Positions 1-10,045 are shown, numbered from the stretch's first letter. The stretch is 64,000 nt of DNA from Pseudomonas endophytica (GCF_001411475.1 NZ_LLWH01000165.1:1-64000); one strand, 5' to 3'. Notes: generated by a model not told the origin, from the sequence alone. Program-made: numbers and translations.

Positions 1-139
1 GGCGCCGATCGGCGGCTTCAAAAATAGTGGCTATGGACGCGAAAGCGGCATCGACTCGGTGCTGGCCTATACCGAACTGAAAACGGTATGGATCAACCTC
101 TCCCAGGCGCCGATGCCTGACCCATTTGTGATGCGTTAG
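1..139 (+). CDS. Aldehyde dehydrogenase family protein, C-terminal end (gene starts left of the window)
   Basis: Only the last 45 or so codons are present, read in the frame starting at base 2 and ending at the TAG at 137-139. The peptide contains APIGGFKNSGYGRESG followed by a TELKTVW-like tail, the conserved C-terminal signature of NAD(P)-dependent aldehyde dehydrogenases (oligomerisation strand region). The stop codon overlaps the AGGAG ribosome-binding site of the next gene, so the two are probably co-transcribed. A second aldehyde dehydrogenase follows at 710, so the pathway seems to use two aldehyde oxidations. The substrate cannot be told from this fragment. Confidence 0.85.
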   Translation, partial: APIGGFKNSGYGRESGIDSVLAYTELKTVWINLSQAPMPDPFVMR

Positions 140-151
140 GAGCCCACCGAG

Positions 152-637
152 ATGATCGAACCCGGCATATACAAAGACGTCATGAGTTCCTTCCCTTCCG
201 GAGTCACGGTGGTTACCACCTTAGGCCCGGACGGCGGCATCGTCGGCATTACCGCCAGTGCTTTCAGTGCACTCTCGATGGACCCGGCACTGGTGCTGTT
301 CTGCCCTAACTACGCCTCTGACACGTACCCGATCTTGCGCAACAGTCAGCGGTTCGCAATTCATCTGTTGGCTGCCGAGCAGACTGCCGAAGCCTATGCG
401 TTTGCCGGTAAAGGTAAAGACAAGGCCAGTGGTATTGATTGGCAGATGAGCGCGTTGGGTAACCCGCTGCTGAGCAACGCCACGGCCATTATTGAGTGCG
501 AGCTGTGGCGCGAATACGACGGCGGTGATCACGCGATTATCGTCGGTGCAGTCACGAACCTGATTTTGCCTGATCAGCCTGTTACGCCAATGATCTACCA
601 CAAGGGCAAGCTGGGTGCTCTGCCCGCCCTGACCTGA
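152..637 (+). CDS. Flavin reductase family protein (first of two paralogues)
   Basis: 161-residue protein of the flavin reductase-like (FMN-binding split-barrel) family, which reduces FMN or FAD with NAD(P)H and passes the reduced flavin to a partner monooxygenase. Family hallmarks are the N-terminal SSFPSGVTVVTT strand, the TASAFSALSMDPALVLFC segment (flavin-binding, near residues 35-52) and the GGDHAIIVGAV strand near the C terminus. An AGGAG site lies 9 bases before the ATG. It is close in sequence and identical in length to the reductase at 11800, so the two are recent paralogues in one regulon. No monooxygenase sits directly beside this copy. The likely partner is the LLM monooxygenase at 12387, or an enzyme left of the window. 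Confidence 0.88.
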   Translation: MIEPGIYKDVMSSFPSGVTVVTTLGPDGGIVGITASAFSALSMDPALVLFCPNYASDTYPILRNSQRFAIHLLAAEQTAEAYAFAGKGKDKASGIDWQMSALGNPLLSNATAIIECELWREYDGGDHAIIVGAVTNLILPDQPVTPMIYHKGKLGALPALT

Positions 638-709
638 ATCTGCGCGTCATTTTCCATGTGCGAGCACGCCACAGCGCCCTCACGTAACCCTTTGTTCTCA
701 GGATTCGGC

Positions 710-2185
710 ATGAGCCCAGCAGCTTTGAAACTTTTCCGCCAGCAAGCCTATATCGACGGCCAATGGCTCGACGCACCGGACGGCAGCTTTCAGGAGGTCT
801 TTAACCCGGCCACCAGCGAATTGCTCGGCCGGGTGCCAAATATGGGTGCCGAGCAAGCGCGCCAAGTCATTGCTGCCGCCAACAACGCGTGGCCAGCATG
901 GCGTGCATTGACGGCTAAAGAGCGTAGCCAGATCCTGAAGCGCTGGCATGCGTTGATGCTCGAGCATGCTGACGCACTCGCCGAAATCATCACCCTTGAG
1001 CAGGGCAAGCCGTTGGCTGAAGCCAAAGGCGAAATTCTCTATGCTGCGAGCTTCATCGAGTGGTTCGCAGAAGAAGCCAAACGCATTTACGGCGACACCA
1101 TTCCGAGCCACAAAGGCGATGCGCGGATAGTGGTTAGCAAGGAACCCATCGGTGTCGTCGCGGCCATCACACCGTGGAACTTCCCCGCCGCAATGATCAC
1201 CCGCAAGGCCGGACCTGCGCTGGCCGCGGGCTGCCCATGCATTGTTAAACCAGCACCCGAAACCCCGTTCTCAGCTTTGGCCATGGCCGCTCTGGCTGAA
1301 CAAGCGGGTATTCCACGGGGTATTTTTAACGTGATTACCGGTGACGCCGTGGCGATTGGTGCCGAACTGACGGCCAGTGCGTTGGTCCGTAAGTTGTCGT
1401 TCACCGGTTCGACCGCCATCGGCAAATTGTTGATGGCTCAGTGCGCACCCACACTGAAAAAAGTCTCGCTGGAATTAGGAGGCAATGCGCCGTTTATTGT
1501 TTTTGATGACGCCGATCTAGAGCGCGCGGTAGAAGGCGCGCTGATCGCCAAATTCCGTAACGCCGGACAGACCTGTGTGTGCGTCAATCGCTTCTTGGTG
1601 CAGAGCGGTATCCATGATGCATTCGTGGCCCGCCTCGCCGAACGAGTCAGGCAACTGAAGACCGGCAGCGGTTTCGACGTCGGCGTGACTCAAGGCCCGC
1701 TAATCAACGAGCGTGCCGTGGCCAAGGTCGAAGAGCACGTTCAAGATGCGCTTGCTCAGGGCGCCCAACTACACTGCGGTGGTCAACGTCATGACTTGGG
1801 CCACGGATTCTTCCAATCTACGGTTCTAACTGGCGTGAGCGCTTCGATGAAAGTCGCGCAAGAGGAAACCTTCGGCCCCTTGGCCGCCGTGTTCCGTTTC
1901 GATAATGAAGCACAAGCAGTGAATATGGCGAACGACACTGAGTTCGGCCTAGCTGCTTATTGCTACACCCGAGATCTGGGCCGCGCTTGGCGCATGAGCG
2001 AAGCGCTGGAGTACGGCATGGTGGGGATCAACGAAGGGCTGATTTCTACTGAGGTTGCGCCGTTTGGCGGGATTAAGTCGTCCGGGCTGGGCCGTGAAGG
2101 ATCTAAGTACGGCATCGAAGATTATCTGGAACTCAAATACACCCTCATGGGTGGCTTGGAAGACTTCGGGAGCATGCAACGATGA
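710..2185 (+). CDS. NAD(P)-dependent succinate-semialdehyde dehydrogenase (GabD-like)
   Basis: 491-residue aldehyde dehydrogenase of the GabD type, oxidising succinate semialdehyde or a close relative to the acid. It shows the nucleotide-binding TPWNFPAAMITRK segment, the SFTGSTAIGK motif, the general-base glutamate in LELGGNAPFIVF and the catalytic cysteine in RNAGQTCVCVNRF. Its C-terminal PFGGIKSSGLGREGS matches the SSADH subfamily. An in-frame ATG at 656 exists, but it has no Shine-Dalgarno and would add 18 residues foreign to the family. The ATG at 710 follows a CAGGA site, so I prefer it. The stop overlaps the ATG of the next gene (ATGA). It probably feeds the end product of the ring-cleavage pathway into the TCA cycle. 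Confidence 0.88.
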   Translation: MSPAALKLFRQQAYIDGQWLDAPDGSFQEVFNPATSELLGRVPNMGAEQARQVIAAANNAWPAWRALTAKERSQILKRWHALMLEHADALAEIITLEQGKPLAEAKGEILYAASFIEWFAEEAKRIYGDTIPSHKGDARIVVSKEPIGVVAAITPWNFPAAMITRKAGPALAAGCPCIVKPAPETPFSALAMAALAEQAGIPRGIFNVITGDAVAIGAELTASALVRKLSFTGSTAIGKLLMAQCAPTLKKVSLELGGNAPFIVFDDADLERAVEGALIAKFRNAGQTCVCVNRFLVQSGIHDAFVARLAERVRQLKTGSGFDVGVTQGPLINERAVAKVEEHVQDALAQGAQLHCGGQRHDLGHGFFQSTVLTGVSASMKVAQEETFGPLAAVFRFDNEAQAVNMANDTEFGLAAYCYTRDLGRAWRMSEALEYGMVGINEGLISTEVAPFGGIKSSGLGREGSKYGIEDYLELKYTLMGGLEDFGSMQR

Positions 2186-2571
2186 GCAACGAAAAATTTG
2201 AACAGGGCCTGAAAATTCGTACTCAAGTGTTGGGCGAATCTTACGTTAAGCGTTCCATCGAAAACGCTGACGACTTTACCCGGCCACTTCAAGAGATGGT
2301 CACCGAGTACTGCTGGGGCCACGTCTGGGGCCGTGAGGGCTTGTCGCTTAAAGAGCGCAGCATGATAAACTTGGCAATGATTTCGGCGCTCAATCGGCCT
2401 CACGAACTCAAATTACATGTGCGTGGCGCGTTGCGTAATGGACTGACACGTGAGCAAATACGCGAAATTCTGCTTCAAGTCGGTATTTATTGCGGTGTTC
2501 CCGCTGCCGTAGACAGTTTCCGGCTCGCCCGCGAAGCGTTCGCAGAAGCCGATGCAGAGGCCTCCAGTTAA
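2182..2571 (+). CDS. Carboxymuconolactone decarboxylase family protein
   Basis: 129-residue protein of the carboxymuconolactone decarboxylase/AhpD fold. It resembles the PcaC branch: LKERSMINLAMISALNRPHELKLHVRGALRNGLTREQIREILLQVGIYCGVPAA is the conserved helical core in pieces. The CxxC peroxidatic pair of AhpD is absent, so a peroxidase role is unlikely. True PcaC acts in protocatechuate catabolism, but no other protocatechuate gene is nearby. A decarboxylase or isomerase step on a ring-opened acid is therefore more likely. The start overlaps the stop of the dehydrogenase gene, indicating translational coupling. Confidence 0.8.
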   Translation: MSNEKFEQGLKIRTQVLGESYVKRSIENADDFTRPLQEMVTEYCWGHVWGREGLSLKERSMINLAMISALNRPHELKLHVRGALRNGLTREQIREILLQVGIYCGVPAAVDSFRLAREAFAEADAEASS

Positions 2572-2659
2572 CCCTTGGCTGTTCGATCTGACCGAGCACG
2601 AAGATCTTTATGATCCACGTGCTCTTTTTGCATGGACAGCCACACACAGAGCGGACCCC

Positions 2660-3978
<1,319 letters not shown>

Positions 3979-4000
3979 CCGACTCGCTCATTGAGAATGC

Positions 4001-4031
4001 GATCGCCCCTGCGCAGCGCACAGGAGCGATC
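4001..4031. terminator. Possible bidirectional hairpin between convergent genes
   Basis: GATCGC and GCGATC arms are extended inward by CCCTG/CAGGA with one mismatch, around a nine-base loop. It sits between the Nudix gene and the convergent DUF1330 gene. No clear T tract follows, so it is a weak terminator candidate. Confidence 0.35.
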
Positions 4032-4048
4032 AATGACCATACTCAGCG

Positions 4049-4336
4049 CTAAACCCCCTCGACAATAATAATCTGGGCTTGGGCCACGTCCTCGCGGTGC
4101 CGCTTCGCCTCCTGATACTCCTCGGACTGGTAGCAAGCCAGCGCCTGCTCGTACGAGTCAAACTCAATTACCACATTGCGCTGTGGAGTGGGACCGCCTT
4201 CCAGCGCTTCACTGCGCCCACCCCGAGCCAATATCCGCCCGCCATATAAGGCGAAGGCCGCTGGCGCGCGCTGAGTGTATTGGCTGTATTGATCGGCTTC
4301 GCTGACATCGACATGAGCAATCCAGTACGCCTTCAT
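4049..4336 (-). CDS. DUF1330 domain-containing protein
   Basis: 95-residue protein of the DUF1330 family, small dimeric alpha-beta-barrel proteins with a ferredoxin-like fold. Visible marks are the N-terminal AYWIAHVDV strand, YGGRILARGG and VVIEFDSYEQALACYQSEEY, all conserved in the family. Its biochemical function is unknown. It is divergent from the ribBA paralogue and shares with it the palindromic operator at 4359-4373, so it most likely belongs to the same regulon. Reconstitution of trigonelline degradation in Acinetobacter reportedly needed an accessory conserved hypothetical protein. Whether this gene is its equivalent is pure speculation. Confidence 0.8.
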   Translation of the reverse strand: MKAYWIAHVDVSEADQYSQYTQRAPAAFALYGGRILARGGRSEALEGGPTPQRNVVIEFDSYEQALACYQSEEYQEAKRHREDVAQAQIIIVEGV

Positions 4337-4358
4337 AATGACCTCTCGGTTTAATTTG

Positions 4359-4373
4359 TATTATGGTATACCA
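4359..4373. promoter_or_regulatory. Candidate GntR/FCD operator, copy A
   Basis: TATTATGGTATACCA, with the perfect core palindrome TGGTATACCA at 4364-4373. It lies between the divergent DUF1330 and ribBA-like genes. The same 15-mer (TATTAYGGTATWCCA) recurs at three other promoters in region 1. FadR-family regulators typically bind short GTATAC-type palindromes. Confidence 0.65.
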
Positions 4374-4407
4374 CATAATATTTCTATCACACACTGAGAA
4401 CTCCCAT

Positions 4408-5517
4408 ATGGCCTTTAACAGTATTGAAGAAATTATTGAAGATTACCGTCAAGGCAAGATGGTGCTCTTGGTCGATGACGAAGATCGGGAAAACGAAGGC
4501 GATTTGCTGCTCGCCGCCGATCGCTGCACGGCAGAGGCGATCAGCTTTATGGCTCGCGAAGCCCGTGGCCTAATTTGCCTGACCCTCACCGAGGATCACT
4601 GCCAACGCCTCGGACTGGAACAGATGGTGCCGAGTAATGGCAGCGTATTCAGCACTGCCTTCACTGTGTCCATTGAAGCTGCCATCGGCGTCACCACCGG
4701 CATCTCTGCCGCCGACCGTGCGCGCACTGTAGCCGCTGCCGTAGCCGCAGATGCCGGCCCCACCGACCTTGTCCAGCCGGGTCACATCTTCCCGTTACGC
4801 GCCAAGGAAGGCGGCGTACTGACGCGCGCTGGCCATACCGAGGCCGGGTGCGACCTTGCACGCCTAGCGGGCTTCACCCCGGCCTCAGTGATCGTCGAAG
4901 TGATGAACGATGATGGCACCATGGCTCGCCGTCCAGATCTGGAGGTGTTCGCGCGCAAGCATGGGATCAAGATCGGCACCATCGCTGACCTGATCCATTA
5001 CCGCCTCAGCACTGAACACACGGTGGTACGCATTGGCGAGCGTGAACTGCCCACGGTGCATGGCACGTTCAGACTGTTCACGTTCGAAGACCGTATCGAA
5101 GGGGGCGTCCACATGGCAATGGTCATGGGTCAATTACACCGGGACGAACCCACACTGGTGCGCGTGCATGTGATTGATCCGCTGCGCGACTTGGTGGGCG
5201 CTGAGTACAGCGGCCCCTCTAACTGGACGTTGTGGGCCGCGTTGCAGCGAGTGGCCGAGGAAGGCCGTGGCGTGGTGGTGGTACTGGCCAACCATGAGTC
5301 TTCACAAGCGCTGCTAGAACGCGTGCCACAACTCACTCAGTCTCCCAAGCAATTCAGCCGCTCTCAATCGCGTATCTATTCTGAAGTCGGCACCGGTGCG
5401 CAGATTTTGCAGGACCTTGGCGTGGGCAAGCTGCGTCATCTGGGCCCTCCTCTGAAATATGCGGGCTTGACCGGTTATAACCTAGAGGTGGTCGAGAGCA
5501 TCCCTTTCACCGATTAA
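4408..5517 (+). CDS. RibBA-like protein: 3,4-dihydroxy-2-butanone-4-phosphate synthase with degenerate GTP cyclohydrolase II domain
   Basis: 369 residues. The N-terminal RibB domain (about 1-205) looks active: [10 protein letters not shown] near residues 23-32, the [16 protein letters not shown] segment and the [15 protein letters not shown] motif are intact. It makes the four-carbon riboflavin precursor from ribulose 5-phosphate. In the RibA-like C-terminal domain the region of the zinc-binding cysteines reads [17 protein letters not shown]. The cysteines are gone, so GTP cyclohydrolase II activity is unlikely, as in other pseudomonad RibB proteins. The ATG at 4408 has a GAGAA site. The upstream ATG at 4363 lies inside the operator and is rejected. 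Its place in this regulon suggests an extra, inducible flavin supply for the flavin-dependent oxygenase. Confidence 0.85.
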   Translation: MAFNSIEEIIEDYRQGKMVLLVDDEDRENEGDLLLAADRCTAEAISFMAREARGLICLTLTEDHCQRLGLEQMVPSNGSVFSTAFTVSIEAAIGVTTGISAADRARTVAAAVAADAGPTDLVQPGHIFPLRAKEGGVLTRAGHTEAGCDLARLAGFTPASVIVEVMNDDGTMARRPDLEVFARKHGIKIGTIADLIHYRLSTEHTVVRIGERELPTVHGTFRLFTFEDRIEGGVHMAMVMGQLHRDEPTLVRVHVIDPLRDLVGAEYSGPSNWTLWAALQRVAEEGRGVVVVLANHESSQALLERVPQLTQSPKQFSRSQSRIYSEVGTGAQILQDLGVGKLRHLGPPLKYAGLTGYNLEVVESIPFTD

Positions 5518-5542
5518 TGCATAAGTTCGTTCAATAAATAGG

Positions 5543-5564
5543 CGGGTCACGGCCGGTTGACCCG
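5543..5564. other. Hairpin after the ribBA-like gene
   Basis: CGGGTCA and TGACCCG arms surround an eight-base GC-rich loop just after the ribBA-like stop. An A run, not a T run, follows on the + strand, so it could stabilise the 3' end of the transcript but is not a classical intrinsic terminator. Confidence 0.35.
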
Positions 5565-5621
5565 ACGTTAAAAAAACACTTTTCGCTGATAGCCGGTAAG
5601 GCAAAATGCTTGCACAAAGTT

Positions 5622-5636
5622 TGGAATACCATAATA
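5622..5636. promoter_or_regulatory. Candidate GntR/FCD operator, copy B
   Basis: TGGAATACCATAATA, the reverse complement of TATTATGGTATTCCA. It shares an 18-base exact match (TTGGAATACCATAATATG) with the complement of copy C at 11559. A further half site, TATTCCA, lies at 5640-5646. It is about 110 bases upstream of the ABC importer operon. Confidence 0.6.
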
Positions 5637-5744
5637 TGATATTCCATAGACCGGATGACCTCTAAAGGCCAAATGGACTGACTGCTCCCGATAGGCGGGC
5701 ACAAAAAAAGCCCCGCTCATAATCACAACAATGAGGGCGTAAAA

Positions 5745-6770
5745 ATGGTGTTGAAGACACGTGCAACCGCAATACTTTTTGCAGGACTGCTGAGCGTAAC
5801 CAGCCAAGCATTAATGGCGGCCGAAAGCGTCAACTTCGTCAGTTGGGGCGGAAGCACCCAAGATGCACAAAAGCAGGCATGGGCCGATCCGTTCAGCAAA
5901 GCCACTGGTATCACGGTTGTCCAAGATGGTCCTACCGACTACGGCAAACTCAAAGCCATGGTCGAAAGTGGCAATGTGCAGTGGGACGTTGTCGATGTCG
6001 AAGCCGATTTCGCTCTGCGTGCCGCTGCCGAAGGTCTGCTCGAACCCCTCGATTTCACAGTTATTCAGCGCGACAAAATCGACCCTCGATTTGTCTCTGA
6101 TCATGGGGTGGGTTCGTTCTTTTTCTCCTTTGTCCTTGGTTACAACGAAAACAAACTTGGCGGCAAAAAACCTCAAGATTGGGCCGCACTGTTCGACACC
6201 AAGACGTATCCCGGCAAACGCGCCCTCTACAAATGGCCAAGCCCTGGCGTGCTTGAGCTAGCCTTGCTGGCCGACGGTGTACCCGCCGACAAGCTCTATC
6301 CGCTAGATTTGGATCGCGCCTTCAACAAACTCGACACCCTCAAGAAAGATATTGTCTGGTGGGGCGGCGGCGCTCAGTCGCAGCAATTGCTGGCTTCTGG
6401 CGAAGTGAGCATGGGGCAGTTTTGGAACGGCCGGGTTCATGCCCTGCAAGAAGACGGCGCCCCAGTGGGCGTGAGCTGGAAGCAAAACTTGGTGATGGCT
6501 GACATTCTGGTCGTGCCCAAAGGGGCAAAAAACAAGGCCGCTGCCATGAAGTTTTTGGCCAATGCGAGCAGCGCTAAAGGGCAAGCCGACTTTTCTAACT
6601 TGACCGCCTATGCACCGGTCAATATCGACAGCGTCGAGCGTCTGGATTCGGTGCTAGCACCTAACCTACCAACAGCTTACGCCAATGATCAGATCACTCT
6701 TGATTTCGCGTACTGGGCTAAAAACGGTCCGGCGATTGCGACACGGTGGAACGAATGGCTGGTCAAATAA
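5745..6770 (+). CDS. ABC transporter periplasmic substrate-binding protein (PotD/spermidine-putrescine type)
   Basis: 341-residue extracellular solute-binding protein with an N-terminal signal peptide (a hydrophobic stretch after MVLKTRAT, cleavage near LMAAES). The SVNFVSWGGSTQDAQKQAW start, the VVQDGPTDYGKLKAMVESG segment and the GEVSMGQFWNGR region match the PotD/PotF class, which binds polyamines and other small cationic or betaine-like compounds. It is the first gene of a four-gene importer operon ending at a strong terminator. The ligand is not determined by sequence. The regulon context suggests the pathway substrate, and a quaternary nitrogen compound such as trigonelline would fit this class. 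Confidence 0.88.
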   Translation: MVLKTRATAILFAGLLSVTSQALMAAESVNFVSWGGSTQDAQKQAWADPFSKATGITVVQDGPTDYGKLKAMVESGNVQWDVVDVEADFALRAAAEGLLEPLDFTVIQRDKIDPRFVSDHGVGSFFFSFVLGYNENKLGGKKPQDWAALFDTKTYPGKRALYKWPSPGVLELALLADGVPADKLYPLDLDRAFNKLDTLKKDIVWWGGGAQSQQLLASGEVSMGQFWNGRVHALQEDGAPVGVSWKQNLVMADILVVPKGAKNKAAAMKFLANASSAKGQADFSNLTAYAPVNIDSVERLDSVLAPNLPTAYANDQITLDFAYWAKNGPAIATRWNEWLVK

Positions 6771-7693
6771 AAATGGCGGCATCCGCCCCCCGTCAATCCA
6801 TCCACGCTGGGAGCGCCACTGGCGCTGCCAGCTTGGCAGTGACTCCACCCTCTTCACTTGCGCAGCGCTGGCGTGGCGCAAGTAAACTGATCCCCGCCCT
6901 ACTGTTCTTGGGGCTGTTCTTTCTGGCGCCACTGATCGGGCTATTACTGCGAGGCGTGCTGGAGCCTGTACCAGGGCTAGGAAACTACGAACAATTGTTC
7001 GCCAACTCGGCCTATGCCCGGGTCTTGCTTAACACCTTCTCGGTGGCCGGGCTGGTGACTGTGTTCAGCTTGCTGCTCGGCTTCCCACTTGCCTGGGCCA
7101 TCACCTTGGTACCGCGCGGTTGGGGCCGCTGGATCCTCAATATCGTCTTATTGTCGATGTGGACCAGCCTCCTCGCCCGGACCTATTCCTGGTTGGTGCT
7201 GTTGCAAGCGTCAGGTGTCATCAACAAAGCATTGATGGCGATGGGCATCATCGACCAGCCGCTGGAGATGGTGCACAACCTGACCGGCGTAGTGATCGGC
7301 ATGAGCTACATCATGATCCCGTTCATCGTGCTGCCGCTGCAGGCAACCATGCAGGCTATCGACCCGATGATCCTGCAAGCGGGTTCGATCTGCGGCGCCA
7401 GCCCTTGGACCAACTTCTTTCGAGTGTTCTTGCCGCTCTGTCGGCCGGGGTTGTTCTCGGGTGGGCTCATGGTGTTCGTGATGTCACTCGGTTACTACGT
7501 GACCCCGGCGTTGCTAGGAGGTGCGCAGAACATGATGCTGCCCGAGTTCATCATCCAGCAGGTGCAGTCATTCCTAAACTGGGGCTTGGCCAGCGCCGGC
7601 GCCGCACTGCTGATCGTGATTACGCTGGTGTTGTTCTACTTCTACCTGAAGCTTCAGCCGGAATCTCCGGTTGGCGCCAGCAACGCGAGGTAA
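6755..7693 (+). CDS. ABC transporter permease, PotB type
   Basis: Inner-membrane permease of about 312 residues, with a hydrophilic N-terminal tail of roughly 45 residues and then six membrane segments beginning at LIPALLFLGLFFLAP. The EAA-type loop appears as AGSICGASPWTNFFRVFLPL. The start is uncertain: GTG 6746, ATG 6755 and ATG 6773 are all in frame. I use 6755 because a GGTGGA site precedes it, which makes the gene overlap the binding-protein stop by 16 bases. It pairs with the permease at 7700 and the ATPase at 8527. Confidence 0.86.
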   Translation: MAGQIKMAASAPRQSIHAGSATGAASLAVTPPSSLAQRWRGASKLIPALLFLGLFFLAPLIGLLLRGVLEPVPGLGNYEQLFANSAYARVLLNTFSVAGLVTVFSLLLGFPLAWAITLVPRGWGRWILNIVLLSMWTSLLARTYSWLVLLQASGVINKALMAMGIIDQPLEMVHNLTGVVIGMSYIMIPFIVLPLQATMQAIDPMILQAGSICGASPWTNFFRVFLPLCRPGLFSGGLMVFVMSLGYYVTPALLGGAQNMMLPEFIIQQVQSFLNWGLASAGAALLIVITLVLFYFYLKLQPESPVGASNAR

Positions 7694-7699
7694 GTTGCC

Positions 7700-8509
7700 A
7701 TGCTCCTAACCCCCAATGCCATGAGCCGACGCATGCGCTTCGGCCTGTACCTCACGACTGGAATGATCGCGCTGTTCCTGTTACTTCCGATCGTTTTTAT
7801 CGTGCTGCTGTCATTCGGCTCCTCCCAGTGGCTGGTGTTCCCTCCGCCGGGCTGGACGTTAAAGTGGTACAGCCAGTTCTTTTCCAACCCCGACTGGATG
7901 AACGCGGCCGTGGCCAGTCTTAAAGTCGCAGTGCTGACCACGATATTTGCCGTAGCGCTGGGCCTTCCTACCGCCTTTGCACTGGTGCGCGGTCGCTTCC
8001 CAGGCCGTGAAATGCTATACGGCCTGTTCACCCTGCCAATGATCGTGCCACTGGTGATCATCGCGGTGGCGGTGTACGCGCTGTTTTTGAAGCTGGGGTA
8101 CACCGGGACGATGTTCGCTTTTGTGGTCAGCCACGTCATTGTCGCGTTGCCGTTCACCATCATTTCGATCATCAACTCACTGAAGCTGTTCGATCAGTCG
8201 ATTGAAGATGCGGCAGTGATCTGCGGGGCCTCACGCTTGCAAGCGGTGTTCAAGGTGACCTTTGCGGGCATCCGTCCGGGCATTGTCGCCGGGGCGCTGT
8301 TTGCCTTCTTAGTGTCATGGGATGAAGTGGTGCTGAGCGTGATGATGGCCAGCCCGACCCTGCAAACCCTTCCCGTGAAGATGTGGACCACCCTGCGCCA
8401 GGACCTGACGCCCGTAATCGCCGTGGCTTCAACGCTGCTGATCGGCCTTTCGGTATTGGTCATGGTGATCGCCGCCGCCCTTCGCCGGCGCAACCCAATT
8501 AGCGCCTGA
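7700..8509 (+). CDS. ABC transporter permease, PotC type
   Basis: 269-residue permease with six membrane segments. The EAA loop is DAAVICGASRLQAVFKVTFAGI, followed by the FLVSWDEVVLSVMM segment typical of PotC-like subunits. An AGGTAAG ribosome-binding site precedes the ATG, and the gene begins six bases after the PotB-like stop. Together with the PotB-like subunit it forms the channel of the importer. Confidence 0.88.
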   Translation: MLLTPNAMSRRMRFGLYLTTGMIALFLLLPIVFIVLLSFGSSQWLVFPPPGWTLKWYSQFFSNPDWMNAAVASLKVAVLTTIFAVALGLPTAFALVRGRFPGREMLYGLFTLPMIVPLVIIAVAVYALFLKLGYTGTMFAFVVSHVIVALPFTIISIINSLKLFDQSIEDAAVICGASRLQAVFKVTFAGIRPGIVAGALFAFLVSWDEVVLSVMMASPTLQTLPVKMWTTLRQDLTPVIAVASTLLIGLSVLVMVIAAALRRRNPISA

Positions 8510-8526
8510 GCGCACAGGAGTACGAC

Positions 8527-9675
8527 ATGAGTGCAGTGACTAAAGCTCAGCAAAACAATCAACCGTTGGTAAGTCTGCGCAATTTAAACAAGCACTACGG
8601 CGACTTTGCGGCCGTGGACAATATCTCGCTGGACATCAAGGACGGTGAGTTCCTCACCTTTTTAGGCTCCAGCGGCTCAGGTAAGAGTACGACCCTGTCG
8701 ATGCTCGCGGGCTTCGAAACCCCTACCAGCGGCGAGATCTTGGTCAACAACCAGTCGATGGTAAAAGTACCGCCCCACAAGCGTGATATTGGCATGGTGT
8801 TCCAGCGGTACTCGCTGTTTCCGCACCTGTCGGTCCGCGACAACATCGCCTTCCCGCTGGCTATTCGCAAACTGGCCAGCGCTGAGCGCGAGCGCCGAGT
8901 CGATGCCATGCTCAAACTGGTCCAGTTGGAACCTTTCGCCCATCGCCGCCCATCGCAGCTTTCTGGCGGTCAGCAGCAACGTGTGGCGATTGCTCGGTCG
9001 CTGGTCTACGAACCGCGCATTCTGCTGATGGACGAACCGCTGGGTGCCTTAGACAAAAAGCTGCGTGAGGATTTACAGGACGAACTGCGCCAGCTCCATC
9101 GGCGTCTGGGCATTACCATTGTCTACGTGACCCATGACCAAGAAGAGGCCATGCGCCTGTCTCAGCGCATTGCGATTTTCAGTCACGGCAAAATTGTCGG
9201 ATTGGGCAGCGGCTATGACCTTTATCAGAACCCACCGAATGCTTTTGTTGCGTCTTTCCTTGGTAACTCGAACTTCCTCAAACTCAAGGCACAAGGCAAT
9301 GCGGTCGCTACGTTTGAAGGGCATTCATTGTCTATTCGACTGACCGCAGGTCTGCAAACCGATCAGGACGTATTGCTGATGGTTCGGCCTGAGAAGGCGT
9401 TGGCATTAACCGCTGAGCAGGCCCGTCAGGAACCGCTGGCGGCAGGTTGGAATGAAGTATCAGCGGTTGTCGGCGAGGTGCTGTTCCTAGGTGAAAGCCA
9501 GACCTGCACAGTCACCACGGTAGGCGGCACCTCAATGACCGTCAAAGCCCTCTCTGCTGCTGGTCTGTCAATGAAGACCGGCGACCCCGTCAGGGTACGC
9601 TGGGCGACCGCCGATGCGTGCGTGTATACCGAATGGGCTGAAAGTGATTTGAATAAAGCGGCTGGAGCTCATTGA
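8527..9675 (+). CDS. ABC transporter ATP-binding protein, PotA type
   Basis: 382-residue ATPase with Walker A GSSGSGKST, a Q-loop in GMVFQRYSLFPHL, signature LSGGQQQR, Walker B LLMDEPLGALD and the switch histidine in VYVTHDQEEAM. The C-terminal part (from about residue 250) is a TOBE/OB-fold domain usual in the polyamine and iron importer class. An AGGAG site precedes the ATG. It is the last gene of the operon and energises uptake of the ligand captured by the 5745 protein. A strong terminator follows at 9723. Confidence 0.9.
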   Translation: MSAVTKAQQNNQPLVSLRNLNKHYGDFAAVDNISLDIKDGEFLTFLGSSGSGKSTTLSMLAGFETPTSGEILVNNQSMVKVPPHKRDIGMVFQRYSLFPHLSVRDNIAFPLAIRKLASAERERRVDAMLKLVQLEPFAHRRPSQLSGGQQQRVAIARSLVYEPRILLMDEPLGALDKKLREDLQDELRQLHRRLGITIVYVTHDQEEAMRLSQRIAIFSHGKIVGLGSGYDLYQNPPNAFVASFLGNSNFLKLKAQGNAVATFEGHSLSIRLTAGLQTDQDVLLMVRPEKALALTAEQARQEPLAAGWNEVSAVVGEVLFLGESQTCTVTTVGGTSMTVKALSAAGLSMKTGDPVRVRWATADACVYTEWAESDLNKAAGAH

Positions 9676-9722
9676 TCTAGCGTCGCCCTATGCCAGTAGG
9701 CCGTGAATGATTTGTCACCCTT

Positions 9723-9758
9723 GGGCCGCCACAACGTCGGGTTGTGGCGGCCCTTTTT
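9723..9758 (+). terminator. Strong intrinsic terminator of the ABC importer operon
   Basis: A perfect 13-bp stem, GGGCCGCCACAAC (9723-9735) with GTTGTGGCGGCCC (9741-9753), loop GTCGG, followed by five Ts. It lies 47 bases after the ATPase stop. Confidence 0.9.
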
Positions 9759-9777
9759 GCTTTGGCTGTTGCACACA

Positions 9778-9990
9778 CTTGCAGGAGCGAGCTTGCTCGC
9801 AATCTTTTGTTTTAAGGATCAAAAGATCGCAGCCTTCGGCAGTTCCTACCAAAAGCAGAAGCAGCGCCGGTTGTGGTCGCAGCAACGCAGATGACACAAA
9901 ACAGATCATAAAGATGGGTTGTAGCAGTCGGTCAACGCTCGATTGCTCGGGATCTTGTGATCTATGAAAGCTCAGGGTCGCGAGCAAGCA
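9778..9990. repeat. REP-type palindrome cluster
   Basis: GGAGCGAGCTTGCTCGC near 9783-9799 is the common fluorescent-Pseudomonas REP core. It is followed by the frequently associated GATCGCAGCCTTCGGCAG near 9824-9843, and an inverted partial copy TCGCGAGCAAG lies near 9969-9979. The rest of the 390-base gap between the two convergent operons (9676-10068) holds only this cluster and two terminators, with no gene. Confidence 0.75.
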
Positions 9991-10019
9991 TCCGCACTCG
10001 TCGCAGACACACCCAACAA

Positions 10020-10045
10020 AAATGCCCAGCAATCGCTGGGCATTT
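10020..10045 (-). terminator. Intrinsic terminator of the NCS1 permease gene
   Basis: AAATGCCCAGC and GCTGGGCATTT form a perfect 11-bp stem with a four-base loop. Read on the minus strand it is followed by a run of Ts, and it lies 23 bases after the permease stop. Confidence 0.85.

Noticed and set aside
7120..7923. 267-codon frame overlapping both Pot-type permease genes
   Set aside because: It is out of frame with two well-supported membrane proteins, very rich in Arg, Asp and His, and without any domain.
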